Shown here: positions 1 to 5,774 of the stretch, in pieces
Layout: each line of letters begins with the position of its first letter
Position numbering within the stretch: position 1 is the first letter of the stretch
NCBI GenBank assembly: GCA_034430555.1
Contig: DAOUEM010000412.1
Coordinates: forward strand, 1 to 10,599
Origin: DAOTXK01 sp034430555
GTDB lineage: Bacteria; Chloroflexota; Anaerolineae; Aggregatilineales; Ch27
DNA length: 10,599 nucleotides
Direction of reading: 5' to 3'
The notes under the pieces: model-generated
Database searches by the model: none
What the model was told of the DNA's origin: nothing
Seen by the model: only the letters and a program-made list of their open reading frames with translations
Translations under genes and position numbers: made by a program

Positions 1-691
1 CGACCGGCAGCGGGCAGTCATAGACGGCGCGGGCCACCCGTTCGTCGTTGAAGGCCCACAGGTCTTCCAGGCTGCCGCCGCCCCGCACCAGCAGGATCAC
101 GTCGACGCCTGCGTTTTGAACGGCTTCCAGGGCACTTACGATCTGCGGGGGGGCCTGGTCGCCCTGGACCAGCGTCGGGCTGAGCAGCACTTCGGCCAGC
201 GGAAAGCGGCGGCCCAGCACGTTCAACACGTCCTGGAAGGCGGCGGCAGTGGGCGAAGTCACCACGCCGATGCGCCGGGGAAAGGCCGGCAGAGGCTGTT
301 TGTGATCCGGGTCGAACAGCCCCTCGGCCTCCAGCCGCGCCTTGAGTGCTTCGAAGCGCTGGTGCAGGTCGCCGCGCCCGGCGGCTTGCAGCGCGTCCGC
401 GTAAAGCTGGTATTGGCCGCCCGCTTCGTAGATGCTGACGTAGCCGTGCGCCAGGACTTCGTCGCCGTGCTGGGGCACGTAGGACTGGCGAGCCGTGCTG
501 CCGCGCCACATCACGCCGCGCAGCGAGCTGTTTTCATCCTTGAGCGTGAAGTACCAGTGCCCGGAGCGCGCCTGGGTGAAGTTGCTGATCTCGCCCTGCA
601 CCCACACATCCTGCATCCGCAGGTCGGAGTCGAACAGGGCGCGGATATAGGTGGTGATGCTGGATACGGTGTAGGCGTCTGCCTGCTGCAC
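1..691 (-). CDS. xseA: Exodeoxyribonuclease VII large subunit, 5' part (runs off the window)
   Basis: XseA is the catalytic subunit of exonuclease VII, a cytoplasmic single-strand-specific nuclease that acts with the small subunit XseB. The reverse strand is open from GTG at 691 to base 1, giving 230 codons, about half of the usual 400-450 residues. Residues 1-100 form the N-terminal OB-fold: the segment around WVQGEISNF (30-38) and HWYFTLKD are typical. The nuclease domain begins near residue 120, with RRIGVVTSPTAAAFQD. The hallmark VRGGGSLEDLWAFNDE lies at about 202-217. The GTG is preceded by GGGGAGGG (698-705), 6 nt away, which fixes the start; an in-frame TTG at 709 is less likely because it lies upstream of that site. 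The C-terminal half, and any xseB, lie outside the window. Assignment is very secure. Confidence 0.96.
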   Translation of the reverse strand, partial: MQQADAYTVSSITTYIRALFDSDLRMQDVWVQGEISNFTQARSGHWYFTLKDENSSLRGVMWRGSTARQSYVPQHGDEVLAHGYVSIYEAGGQYQLYADALQAAGRGDLHQRFEALKARLEAEGLFDPDHKQPLPAFPRRIGVVTSPTAAAFQDVLNVLGRRFPLAEVLLSPTLVQGDQAPPQIVSALEAVQNAGVDVILLVRGGGSLEDLWAFNDERVARAVYDCPLPV

Positions 692-697
692 GACTGG

Positions 698-705
698 CCC
701 TCCCC
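698..705 (-). promoter_or_regulatory. Ribosome binding site of xseA
   Basis: GGGGAGGG on the reverse strand lies 6 nt upstream of the GTG at 691. It decides the start in favour of this GTG over the in-frame TTG at 709. Confidence 0.7.
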
Positions 706-721
706 ACAAGTGGCGGCGCTG

Positions 722-730
722 TGTTACAAT
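722..730 (+). promoter_or_regulatory. Extended -10 promoter for the 98-residue protein gene
   Basis: TGTTACAAT is an extended -10 element (TG, one base, then TACAAT at 725-730, 5 of 6 to consensus). No convincing -35 is seen, as expected for extended -10 promoters. Predicted transcription would start near 737, leaving a leader of about 65 nt before the ATG at 803. The 15-mer ending here (716-730) recurs with one change at 8037-8051, also in front of a gene. Confidence 0.5.
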
Positions 731-734
731 TCTA
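729..734 (-). promoter_or_regulatory. Candidate -10 element for xseA
   Basis: TAGAAT on the reverse strand matches the -10 consensus at 5 of 6 positions and sits about 38 nt upstream of the xseA GTG. It overlaps the forward-strand TACAAT by two bases. No good -35 is visible at 16-18 bp. Confidence 0.35.
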
Positions 735-802
735 GCGTGAATTGCCTGTCTGGACACGAACGCCGCGCAGGCCGGCGGCGGACGGTTGGAGCGAAAACGC
801 AT

Positions 803-1099
803 ATGGCGAAAACACTGGAAAAGATGACCGAAACACAGATGCAAGAACTGTGCGAGAAGCTGGTCGGCATGAAGATCAACAAGGCGCGGGGTTACGTCCG
901 CCGCCTGGACCCCGAATCAGCGCTGCAAATGCTGCGCGTTGGTGTCAAGGACCAGATTCTAACCGCCATTCGGCTGCCCAACCTGGGCGTCAGAGTGACG
1001 CTGATCGAGACGGTGTCCGACGTGCCCAAGAGCAAGGATAACGACAAGCTGCGGGCCGAGTTCAAGTTCGTCGAGGCGCGGACCGAAGCGCTGGCCTAG
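803..1099 (+). CDS. Small protein of unknown function, 98 residues
   Basis: I do not recognise this family. The ATG at 803 is chosen because TTGGAG (786-791) lies 11 nt upstream and a promoter-like TGTTACAAT is at 722-730. The frame stays open far upstream only as a shadow of xseA. The product begins MAKTLEKMTETQMQELCEKL, is mildly basic, and has no signal peptide or membrane segment, so it is probably cytoplasmic. The first 50 residues look helical (repeated Leu/Met/Lys/Glu spacing, RGYVRRLDPESALQML). Residues 55-75 read as beta strands (IRLPNLGVRVTLIETVSDV), and the end is charged. It is divergent from xseA and convergent with the peptidase gene ending at 1178. Promoter, ribosome site and amino-acid composition make it likely to be real; its function is open. 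Confidence 0.8.
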   Translation: MAKTLEKMTETQMQELCEKLVGMKINKARGYVRRLDPESALQMLRVGVKDQILTAIRLPNLGVRVTLIETVSDVPKSKDNDKLRAEFKFVEARTEALA

Positions 1100-1117
1100 C
1101 CACCCTCCCCATCGACT

Positions 1118-1149
1118 GAAACAAAAACGAGGGAGCGCGTGCTCCCTCG
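1118..1149 (-). terminator. Intrinsic terminator of the leftward peptidase operon
   Basis: A perfect 9-bp inverted repeat, CGAGGGAGC (1128-1136) and GCTCCCTCG (1141-1149), encloses a 4-nt loop. Read leftwards it is followed at once by TTTTTGTTT, the classic stem plus U-tract. It lies 29 nt past the stop of the peptidase gene ending at 1178. Read rightwards there is no U-tract, so it probably does not serve the 98-residue protein gene. Confidence 0.9.
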
Positions 1150-1177
1150 GACACTGCAGGCTAATTGACCCTGGTCG

Positions 1178-2473
1178 TCAGCCGCCGGATGAGTTCGGGG
1201 TGGCCGTGGGCGGCGCCGTGGGGAAGACCATCGGCGCGGCGGTCGGCAGGGCGAAGGGCGTCGGCGTGGGCAGCAGGGCGACCGGCGCCAGCCCCCAGGT
1301 CGCCCGCCACTCATTTTCCAGTTCGAGCAGCGTCTTGCCGGTGACTTCCAGCAGCGCATTTTGCAGGCCGTTGCCGGGCATGGCTTCCACGATGGCCAGG
1401 TGAGTCTCCAGGCCGCCATAATTGGCCATCAGCCAGCCGATGAAGTGGTTGCCGATGTCGTAGCCCAGCCCGTTGCAGCTGTCCGCCGCCATGACCGACA
1501 GCGCCAGGTCCGGCCCCTGGCCTTGCAGGGTGGGCAGGTCGTTGGTGACGCTTAATAGGTTGGTCAGGCGGTTGGTCGGATCGGAATCAAGCCCGGTCAG
1601 CCCGGCGAAATAATCGGCCTGGCCTTCCCGCCACCAATTCGGCGCGCTCAGGCGGAAGTCGCTCTGGTGCATGTGGGTGACCTCGTGCACGATGGTGGTC
1701 ACGCCGCGCTGCATGCGCCATTCCATGGGGCGCTCGGTCGGGTACCCCCAGCGCTGCACGCATTCCATCAGGAAGTCGGGCGGCGTTTCGCTGGCGAACC
1801 GCTGCACGGAGTAGCCCCAGCCGTTATTGGTAAAACCCGCCGCGCCCGGGTTGCTGCCGCCGGCCTGAAACTCATCCCACACGTTCCCCGATGGGAAAAA
1901 GATGGCAATCGGCTTGTAGGTCAGGTAGCGGCCCCAGCCCTCGTCGAACTGCTCGCGCATCACGGCCATTGACTCGGCCATCATCTCGCCGAATTCCTCC
2001 GGAAAGCCGAACCAATGCAGGGTGATGTCGTCGGTATCCACGTGGAACCACTCGCGCGTATGGTCCTCGTAGATGGCGTAAGCCGGTTCCGTCTCGAAGG
2101 TGTTGCCGGCGCTGTCGGTGAGCAGCCAGGTGTAGTCGAAGTCGATCCAGGGCGGCTGGCCGCCGGTATCCCACAGGGCCGCCACCCAGGTGCCGTCTTC
2201 CAGGTTGAGGTCCGCGTTGGCGCGCTCGCGGGTGCCGGGCCGCATTTCGATGAACAACACGGCCCGCGTGATGTCGCCGGCGTCGCTGCTGGCCTCTACG
2301 GTGAAGGTCATGCCGCGCGGGTACTGGGATTCGATGGCGGTCTCCCCGACGGTAAAGGTGGCCCCGCTGTCCTGGGCCAGGGCGGGGGTCGAGGCCGCCC
2401 CCAGGAGCACCACCGCCATTACGGCGGCCAGCGCCACCCCAACAAGTATCATCGGCTTACGAACAGGGCTCAT
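1178..2473 (-). CDS. Secreted zinc metallopeptidase, Peptidase_MA-like, copy A (431 residues)
   Basis: This is probably an exported zinc protease; its substrate is unknown. Residues 1-33 form a signal peptide (basic MSPVRKP, hydrophobic core, cleavage after TPALA). Residues 35-130 look like a beta-rich N-terminal domain. The catalytic motif HEVTH is at 263-267, and WREGQADYF gives a likely third zinc ligand, E283, 15 residues after H267, the gluzincin layout of Peptidase_MA proteins. The mature chain has two cysteines (C238, C333) in positions shared with the neighbour. The last 35 residues are Pro/Thr/Ala-rich (LPTPTPFALPTAAP) and carry no sorting motif. The ATG at 2473 has GAGAG about 8 nt upstream. 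The gene lies 114 nt downstream of paralogue B on the same strand and ends before a strong terminator. Fold class is secure; specificity is unknown. Confidence 0.87.
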   Translation of the reverse strand: MSPVRKPMILVGVALAAVMAVVLLGAASTPALAQDSGATFTVGETAIESQYPRGMTFTVEASSDAGDITRAVLFIEMRPGTRERANADLNLEDGTWVAALWDTGGQPPWIDFDYTWLLTDSAGNTFETEPAYAIYEDHTREWFHVDTDDITLHWFGFPEEFGEMMAESMAVMREQFDEGWGRYLTYKPIAIFFPSGNVWDEFQAGGSNPGAAGFTNNGWGYSVQRFASETPPDFLMECVQRWGYPTERPMEWRMQRGVTTIVHEVTHMHQSDFRLSAPNWWREGQADYFAGLTGLDSDPTNRLTNLLSVTNDLPTLQGQGPDLALSVMAADSCNGLGYDIGNHFIGWLMANYGGLETHLAIVEAMPGNGLQNALLEVTGKTLLELENEWRATWGLAPVALLPTPTPFALPTAAPMVFPTAPPTATPNSSGG

Positions 2474-2544
2474 GTTTGATCTCTCTTGTCACTCGTGATC
2501 CGGCGGCGGTCAGGCCGCTGAACAACTGACGACTACCGCGCACT

Positions 2545-2550
2545 ATTGTC
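2545..2550 (-). promoter_or_regulatory. Weak candidate -10 in front of peptidase copy A
   Basis: GACAAT on the reverse strand, with TGGAAA 17 bp upstream (4 of 6 to the -35 consensus), lies about 72 nt before the ATG at 2473. No terminator with a U-tract was seen between the two peptidase genes, so readthrough from copy B is equally plausible. Confidence 0.22.
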
Positions 2551-2587
2551 ACGCATCCGGGCCGGAATTTCCACCGATTCGAGGCGA

Positions 2588-3880
2588 TCAACTGTCTCCG
2601 GAAGCGGTGGGCAGCAGCACAGGGGCGGCGGTCGGCATGACGAACGGTGTCGCCGTTGGCAGCAGTTGGACCGGCCCCAGGCCGTACGAGGCCCGGTACT
2701 CGTTTTCCAGGTCGAGCAGCGTTCGGCCCGTGACAAGAGCCAGCGCATCTTCCAGGCTGTTGCCGGACAGGGCCGCGATGACCTGCGCGTGGGCTTCCAG
2801 GCCGCCCTGGCTATCCACCAGATAGCGCAGAAACGTCTCGCCGATGTTATAGCCCAGTGCCACGCAGCCATCGGCGGAAGGATTGGTGGTATTGGGTGAG
2901 GGACCATTCCCTTGCAGCGTCGGGAAATCATAACCCAGCCCGACGTAGTTGCGCAGGCGGCCTTCGGCGTTGGTCACGCCGTAGCCGGATAACGAGGCGA
3001 AATATTCCGCCTGGCCCTCTATCCACCAGTGCGGCCCGCCGACCCGGAAGTCAGATTGGTGCAGGTGGGTGATCTCGTGCACGATGACTTCTACCGCCCA
3101 CCGTGTACGATACTCCTCCGAGGTAGCCGCGCTGCCATTGCTATACATGCCGCCGCATACGCTGGGGAGTAGGGCCAGGTCGGCAGGTGTGCGTTCCCAG
3201 GCCATGCGCTGGACTGTATATCCCCAGCCATTGGAGGTAAAACCGCCAGCGTTGGGATTGTTGCCGAGTTCCACATATTCATCCCACACCGAACCGGGCG
3301 GAAAGAGGACGGCCAGCGGCTTATAGCTGATATTGCGCCCCCAGCCCAGGCGGAACAATTCGCGCATGTTCGCCATTGCCGGGCCGACGGTATCCCCCAG
3401 GTTGGGCATACCGCCAAACCAGTAAAGGGTGATGTCCTCGGTATCGATGCTTTGCCATTGACGGGTGTGATCGGCATACACCGCGTAGACCGGTTCCGTC
3501 TCGAAGGTGTTACCAGCGCTGTCGGTCAGCAGCCAGGTGTAATCAAAGTCTATCCAGGGCGGCAGACCACCGCGCACGGCATACGGTTCTACCACCCACG
3601 CGCCGCGCTCCAGATCCAAGTCCGCGTTGAAGCGCTGACGGGTGCCGGGCCGCAGTTCCCAGAACAGCGTAGCCCGTGTGATGTCGCCGGCGCTGCTGCT
3701 CGCTTCCAGGGTGAACGTCATGCCACGCGGGTAGTTGGAGACGGCGGTCATCGCCCCGATGGAAAAGGCGGCTCCACCTGATTCCTGCGCCCGTACGGCG
3801 GGCTGGGCCAGCGCCAATCCGATCAAAGTTATCAGCACCAGGAGCGCGCCCCCGGCAATTTTTGTAGACCAATTCTTCAT
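2588..3880 (-). CDS. Secreted zinc metallopeptidase, Peptidase_MA-like, copy B (430 residues)
   Basis: This is a paralogue of copy A and a likely exported zinc protease. The frame opens at 3964, but the ATG at 3880 is preferred because it directly begins a signal peptide (MKNWSTK, hydrophobic stretch, cleavage after PAVRA near residue 31); the 28 residues before it look non-coding. The ribosome site is weak (AAAGG 2 nt from the ATG, GGAG further off). HEITH is at 268-272 and IEGQAEYF places E288 15 residues after H272, the same spacing as in copy A. The stretch from about 107 to 130 is essentially identical to copy A. Cysteines C252 and C339 match the pair in A. The tail LLPTATPFVMPTAAPVLLPT is a shorter version of the low-complexity end of A. 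It is followed after 114 nt by copy A and preceded by fabI. The region between the N-terminal domain and HEITH differs most from A, which may alter specificity. Confidence 0.87.
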   Translation of the reverse strand: MKNWSTKIAGGALLVLITLIGLALAQPAVRAQESGGAAFSIGAMTAVSNYPRGMTFTLEASSSAGDITRATLFWELRPGTRQRFNADLDLERGAWVVEPYAVRGGLPPWIDFDYTWLLTDSAGNTFETEPVYAVYADHTRQWQSIDTEDITLYWFGGMPNLGDTVGPAMANMRELFRLGWGRNISYKPLAVLFPPGSVWDEYVELGNNPNAGGFTSNGWGYTVQRMAWERTPADLALLPSVCGGMYSNGSAATSEEYRTRWAVEVIVHEITHLHQSDFRVGGPHWWIEGQAEYFASLSGYGVTNAEGRLRNYVGLGYDFPTLQGNGPSPNTTNPSADGCVALGYNIGETFLRYLVDSQGGLEAHAQVIAALSGNSLEDALALVTGRTLLDLENEYRASYGLGPVQLLPTATPFVMPTAAPVLLPTASGDS

Positions 3881-3968
3881 GACCTTTGTCGTTTCTCCGG
3901 CACGGAAAAAGGGGCTGCCGATCCGCCGGTTGTTGGCGACGGGATGGGCAGTCCTTAGGTTCAACGAT

Positions 3969-3988
3969 ATCTGGTATCGATGCCAGAT
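3969..3988. promoter_or_regulatory. Near-perfect 20-bp palindrome between fabI and peptidase B
   Basis: ATCTGGTATCGATGCCAGAT reads the same on both strands at 18 of 20 positions. It begins 6 bases after the fabI stop and lies about 90 nt before the peptidase B start. No U-tract follows on either strand, so an operator or a processing hairpin is more likely than a terminator. Confidence 0.4.
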
Positions 3989-3994
3989 TGCCGC

Positions 3995-4801
3995 TTACTC
4001 GATGTCGAACTGCTCGCGTTGTTCGTTGGTCATCGTCAGGCCCAGGATGTTGTAGCCGGCGTCCACGTACAGCGTCTCCCCGGTGACGCCGCTGCCCAGG
4101 TCCGAGGCCAGGAACAGCGCCGAGCTGCCCACGTCCTCCTGCGTGACGTGACGGCGCAGCGGGGCCGCTTCCTCGCTGTACTTGAGCATCAGGCGGAAGC
4201 CCGCAATGCCGGCGGCGGCCAGCGTTTTGATCGGCCCGGCGCTGATGGCGTTGACGCGGATGCCCTTGGGGCCAAGCTCGGCGGCCAGGTAGCGCACCGA
4301 GCATTCCAGCGCCGCCTTGGCGACGGCCATCACGTTGTAGCGCGGCATCACCTTCTCCGCCCCGTAGTACGTCAGCGTGATGATGCTGCCGCCTTCGGTC
4401 ATCAAGGGGGCGACGCGCCTGGACAGGGCGACCAGGCTGTAGGCGCTGGTTTCCAGGGCGATCTTAAAGCCCTCGCGGCTGGTGTCCAGGTATTGGCCGC
4501 TGAGGTCGTCGCGTTCGGCGTAGGCGATGGCGTGGACCAGCACGTCGATGCGGCCAAAATGATCGGCGGCCTTGGCGAAGACGACGTCCAGCTCGTCGTC
4601 GTCGTTGGCGTTGGCGCGCTCCACGAACGTGCAGCCGATCGCTTCCGCCAGCGGGAAGACGCGCTTCTCCAGCTCCGGGATCGCGTAGCTGATGCCGATG
4701 TTCGCGCCCTCGGCGTGCAGCTTCTCGGTGATACCCCAGGCGATAGAACGTTTGTTGGCCACGCCAAAAACCAGCACATTCTTGCCGTCCATTAAACCCA
4801 T
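3995..4801 (-). CDS. fabI: Enoyl-[acyl-carrier-protein] reductase (NADH-type), FabI
   Basis: FabI reduces the trans-2 double bond of enoyl-ACP in the last step of each round of type II fatty-acid synthesis in the cytoplasm. The 268 residues match the usual length of about 260. The Rossmann start reads LVFGVANKRSIAWGI (10-24), with the FabI-specific form of the glycine motif. The catalytic set is Y145, Y155 and K162 in TYYGAEKVMPRYNVMAVAK, equivalent to E. coli Y146, Y156 and K163. The conserved VNAISAGPIKTLAA follows at about 188. The position equal to E. coli G93 is Ala (HAIAYA), as in Firmicute FabI proteins, so it is not by itself a sign of triclosan resistance. AAAGGAG lies 6 nt before the ATG at 4801. 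The gene is 57 nt downstream of the glycosylase gene and has its own candidate promoter. Assignment is very secure. Confidence 0.96.
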   Translation of the reverse strand: MGLMDGKNVLVFGVANKRSIAWGITEKLHAEGANIGISYAIPELEKRVFPLAEAIGCTFVERANANDDDELDVVFAKAADHFGRIDVLVHAIAYAERDDLSGQYLDTSREGFKIALETSAYSLVALSRRVAPLMTEGGSIITLTYYGAEKVMPRYNVMAVAKAALECSVRYLAAELGPKGIRVNAISAGPIKTLAAAGIAGFRLMLKYSEEAAPLRRHVTQEDVGSSALFLASDLGSGVTGETLYVDAGYNILGLTMTNEQREQFDIE

Positions 4802-4806
4802 GAGTC

Positions 4807-4813
4807 GCTCCTT
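4807..4813 (-). promoter_or_regulatory. Strong ribosome binding site of fabI
   Basis: AAAGGAG lies 5-6 nt upstream of the ATG at 4801 on the reverse strand. It fixes this start over the in-frame ATG three codons later. Confidence 0.75.
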
Positions 4814-4844
4814 TTATGGGAAAGAATTAAGGGTGGGTTCTGTC

Positions 4845-4873
4845 TATATAAAACGCCGTCAGCGGGATTTCGA
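4845..4873 (-). promoter_or_regulatory. Candidate promoter of fabI
   Basis: On the reverse strand TCGAAA (4868-4873) and TATATA (4845-4850) are separated by 17 bp, each with 4 of 6 consensus bases. The -35 half lies inside the end of the upstream glycosylase gene. The predicted leader is about 37 nt. Confidence 0.38.
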
Positions 4874-5452
4874 TACGTACGGGTTGCCCTTCAGCCAGAA
4901 ACGGTACGGATGAGACCGCCACGGCTCCGGCACCGACGCGATGCCGATGCGCGGCCCTGTCTGCACCTGATGATCCGGTACCCGGTCGCCGGCGCCGATG
5001 AACAGGTCGCCGCCGCAAAGGTCCGCCCCATTGCAGGCGCGGTCGACGGCCAGGGCTTTGGTCAGCTTGGCCGGGCCGGACGTCCATTCCAGCGGGGGAC
5101 GGCCAGGCCGGTTGGCGGCGATCAAATCCTGTCCCTCCAGCGGCTCGATGGCCCGCAGCAGCACGGCGCTGCCAAAACCATCGGCCTCCGTCACGGCGTT
5201 GAGCAGCCAGTGCATCCCGTAGGTGAAGTACACGTAGGCGTAACCCGGCGGGCCGAACATCACGGCGTTGGCTTTCGTTGGCCCGCGCCGGGAGTGGCTC
5301 GCCAGGTCCTGCGGCCCGACGTAGCCCTCCGTCTCCACGATGCGCCCGCTGAGGCGCCGGCCATTCAGGCGGTGAACCAGGGTGCAGCCCAGCAGGTCGC
5401 GGGCGACATTCAGGGTGGGGCGGTCGTAGAAGTGACGTGGCAAGGCGTCCAT
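4859..5452 (-). CDS. mpg: DNA-3-methyladenine glycosylase, AAG/Mpg family
   Basis: This enzyme removes alkylated purines such as 3-methyladenine, hypoxanthine and ethenoadenine, opening base-excision repair. The start at 5452 (MDALPRHFYDRPTLNVARDL) matches the usual family N-terminus and gives 197 residues, the normal bacterial length. The frame extends 93 codons further upstream, but that stretch is rich in inverted repeats and has no family sequence. IVETEGYVGPQDLASHSR (38-55) carries the expected E42 (catalytic, like human E125), Y44 and H53. MFGPPGYAYVYFTYGMHWLLN and the later TSGPAKLTKAL and GPRIGI segments are also typical. No good Shine-Dalgarno is seen; a TACAAT only 8 nt upstream of the ATG could give a near-leaderless mRNA. 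It is the first gene of the leftward run before fabI. Family assignment is secure. Confidence 0.95.
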   Translation of the reverse strand: MDALPRHFYDRPTLNVARDLLGCTLVHRLNGRRLSGRIVETEGYVGPQDLASHSRRGPTKANAVMFGPPGYAYVYFTYGMHWLLNAVTEADGFGSAVLLRAIEPLEGQDLIAANRPGRPPLEWTSGPAKLTKALAVDRACNGADLCGGDLFIGAGDRVPDHQVQTGPRIGIASVPEPWRSHPYRFWLKGNPYVSKSR

Positions 5453-5459
5453 GCCAGGA

Positions 5460-5465
5460 ATTGTA
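5460..5465 (-). promoter_or_regulatory. Candidate -10 giving a near-leaderless mpg transcript
   Basis: TACAAT on the reverse strand ends 8 bases upstream of the mpg ATG, so initiation 6-8 nt downstream would fall at or next to the start codon. No clear -35 is present. A second option is TATAAT at 5570-5575 on the same strand, which would give a leader of about 110 nt. Confidence 0.3.
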
Positions 5466-5608
5466 TCGTGGACAGCCGCTAAAATCGACCGGAGCGGTCG
5501 TGGGCCAGGGCTGAACAAGCGCTCACTGTGTTGCCGGCGGGCAGCAGCCGCCGACAAGCGGCGGCGGAAATTATACGAGAGGGGTATACTTCGCTGGTGC
5601 CTGGAATC

Positions 5609-5645
5609 GACGTGACCTGGGGACGCCGAACCCCAGGTCACTGTC
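5609..5645. repeat. Long inverted repeat, 11-bp perfect stem with 8-nt loop
   Basis: GTGACCTGGGG (5612-5622) and CCCCAGGTCAC (5631-5641) pair perfectly around an 8-nt loop. The stem can extend by GAC/GTC (5609-5611, 5643-5645) with one bulged T. Rightward it is followed by an A-rich tract; leftward the T-run lies before the stem. It therefore does not look like an intrinsic terminator in either direction. It may be an operator or an RNA leader hairpin. Confidence 0.75.
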
Positions 5646-5710
5646 AAAAAGGAGGAGAAGAAGAGATTTCGCCCTTCGCTTATTATAATAGTCCATTCTT
5701 GTCGTATATT

Positions 5711-5755
5711 CCTGACGCTTATCCTACGCAAAGCCTACGCTCAGCCTACGGAATC
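5711..5755 (+). repeat. CCTACGC direct repeats with 11-bp period upstream of lctP
   Basis: CCTACG occurs at 5723, 5734 and 5745, exactly 11 bp apart, in units of the form CCTACGC plus four bases. A degenerate copy, CCTGACG, lies at 5711, 12 bp ahead of the first. Spacing of one helical turn is typical of direct-repeat operators of OmpR/PhoB-family response regulators. The array ends 13 bp before a TAAGAT that could be the -10 of lctP, so it would cover the -35 region. The binding protein is unknown. Confidence 0.55.
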
Positions 5756-5768
5756 CCTTCGGCTCCAT

Positions 5769-5774
5769 TAAGAT
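5769..5774 (+). promoter_or_regulatory. Possible activator-dependent -10 of lctP
   Basis: TAAGAT has 4 of 6 consensus bases and no -35 hexamer at 17 bp, where the last direct repeat sits instead. Transcription would start near 5781, giving a leader of about 67 nt. The palindromic TATAAT at 5684-5689 is a better -10 match but lies further upstream, before the repeats. Confidence 0.25.

Noticed and set aside
116..802. Long rightward open frame joined in frame to the 98-residue protein
   Set aside because: It is antisense to xseA, whose reverse-strand frame has clear XseA motifs; the promoter and ribosome site place the true start at 803.
2500..2520. GCGG/CCGC stem between the two peptidase genes as a terminator
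   Set aside because: Only 4 bp of stem and no U-tract in the leftward direction.
3881..3964. 28-residue extension of peptidase B
   Set aside because: The signal peptide begins at the ATG at 3880; the extension has charged residues that would precede and disrupt it.
3995..4801. Natural triclosan-resistance form of FabI (Ala at the E. coli G93 site)
   Set aside because: Ala is the ordinary residue at this place in Firmicute-type, triclosan-sensitive FabI proteins.
5453..5731. 93-codon N-terminal extension of the mpg frame
   Set aside because: The family begins at the LPRHFY region; the extension overlaps inverted repeats and promoter-like elements and has no family sequence.
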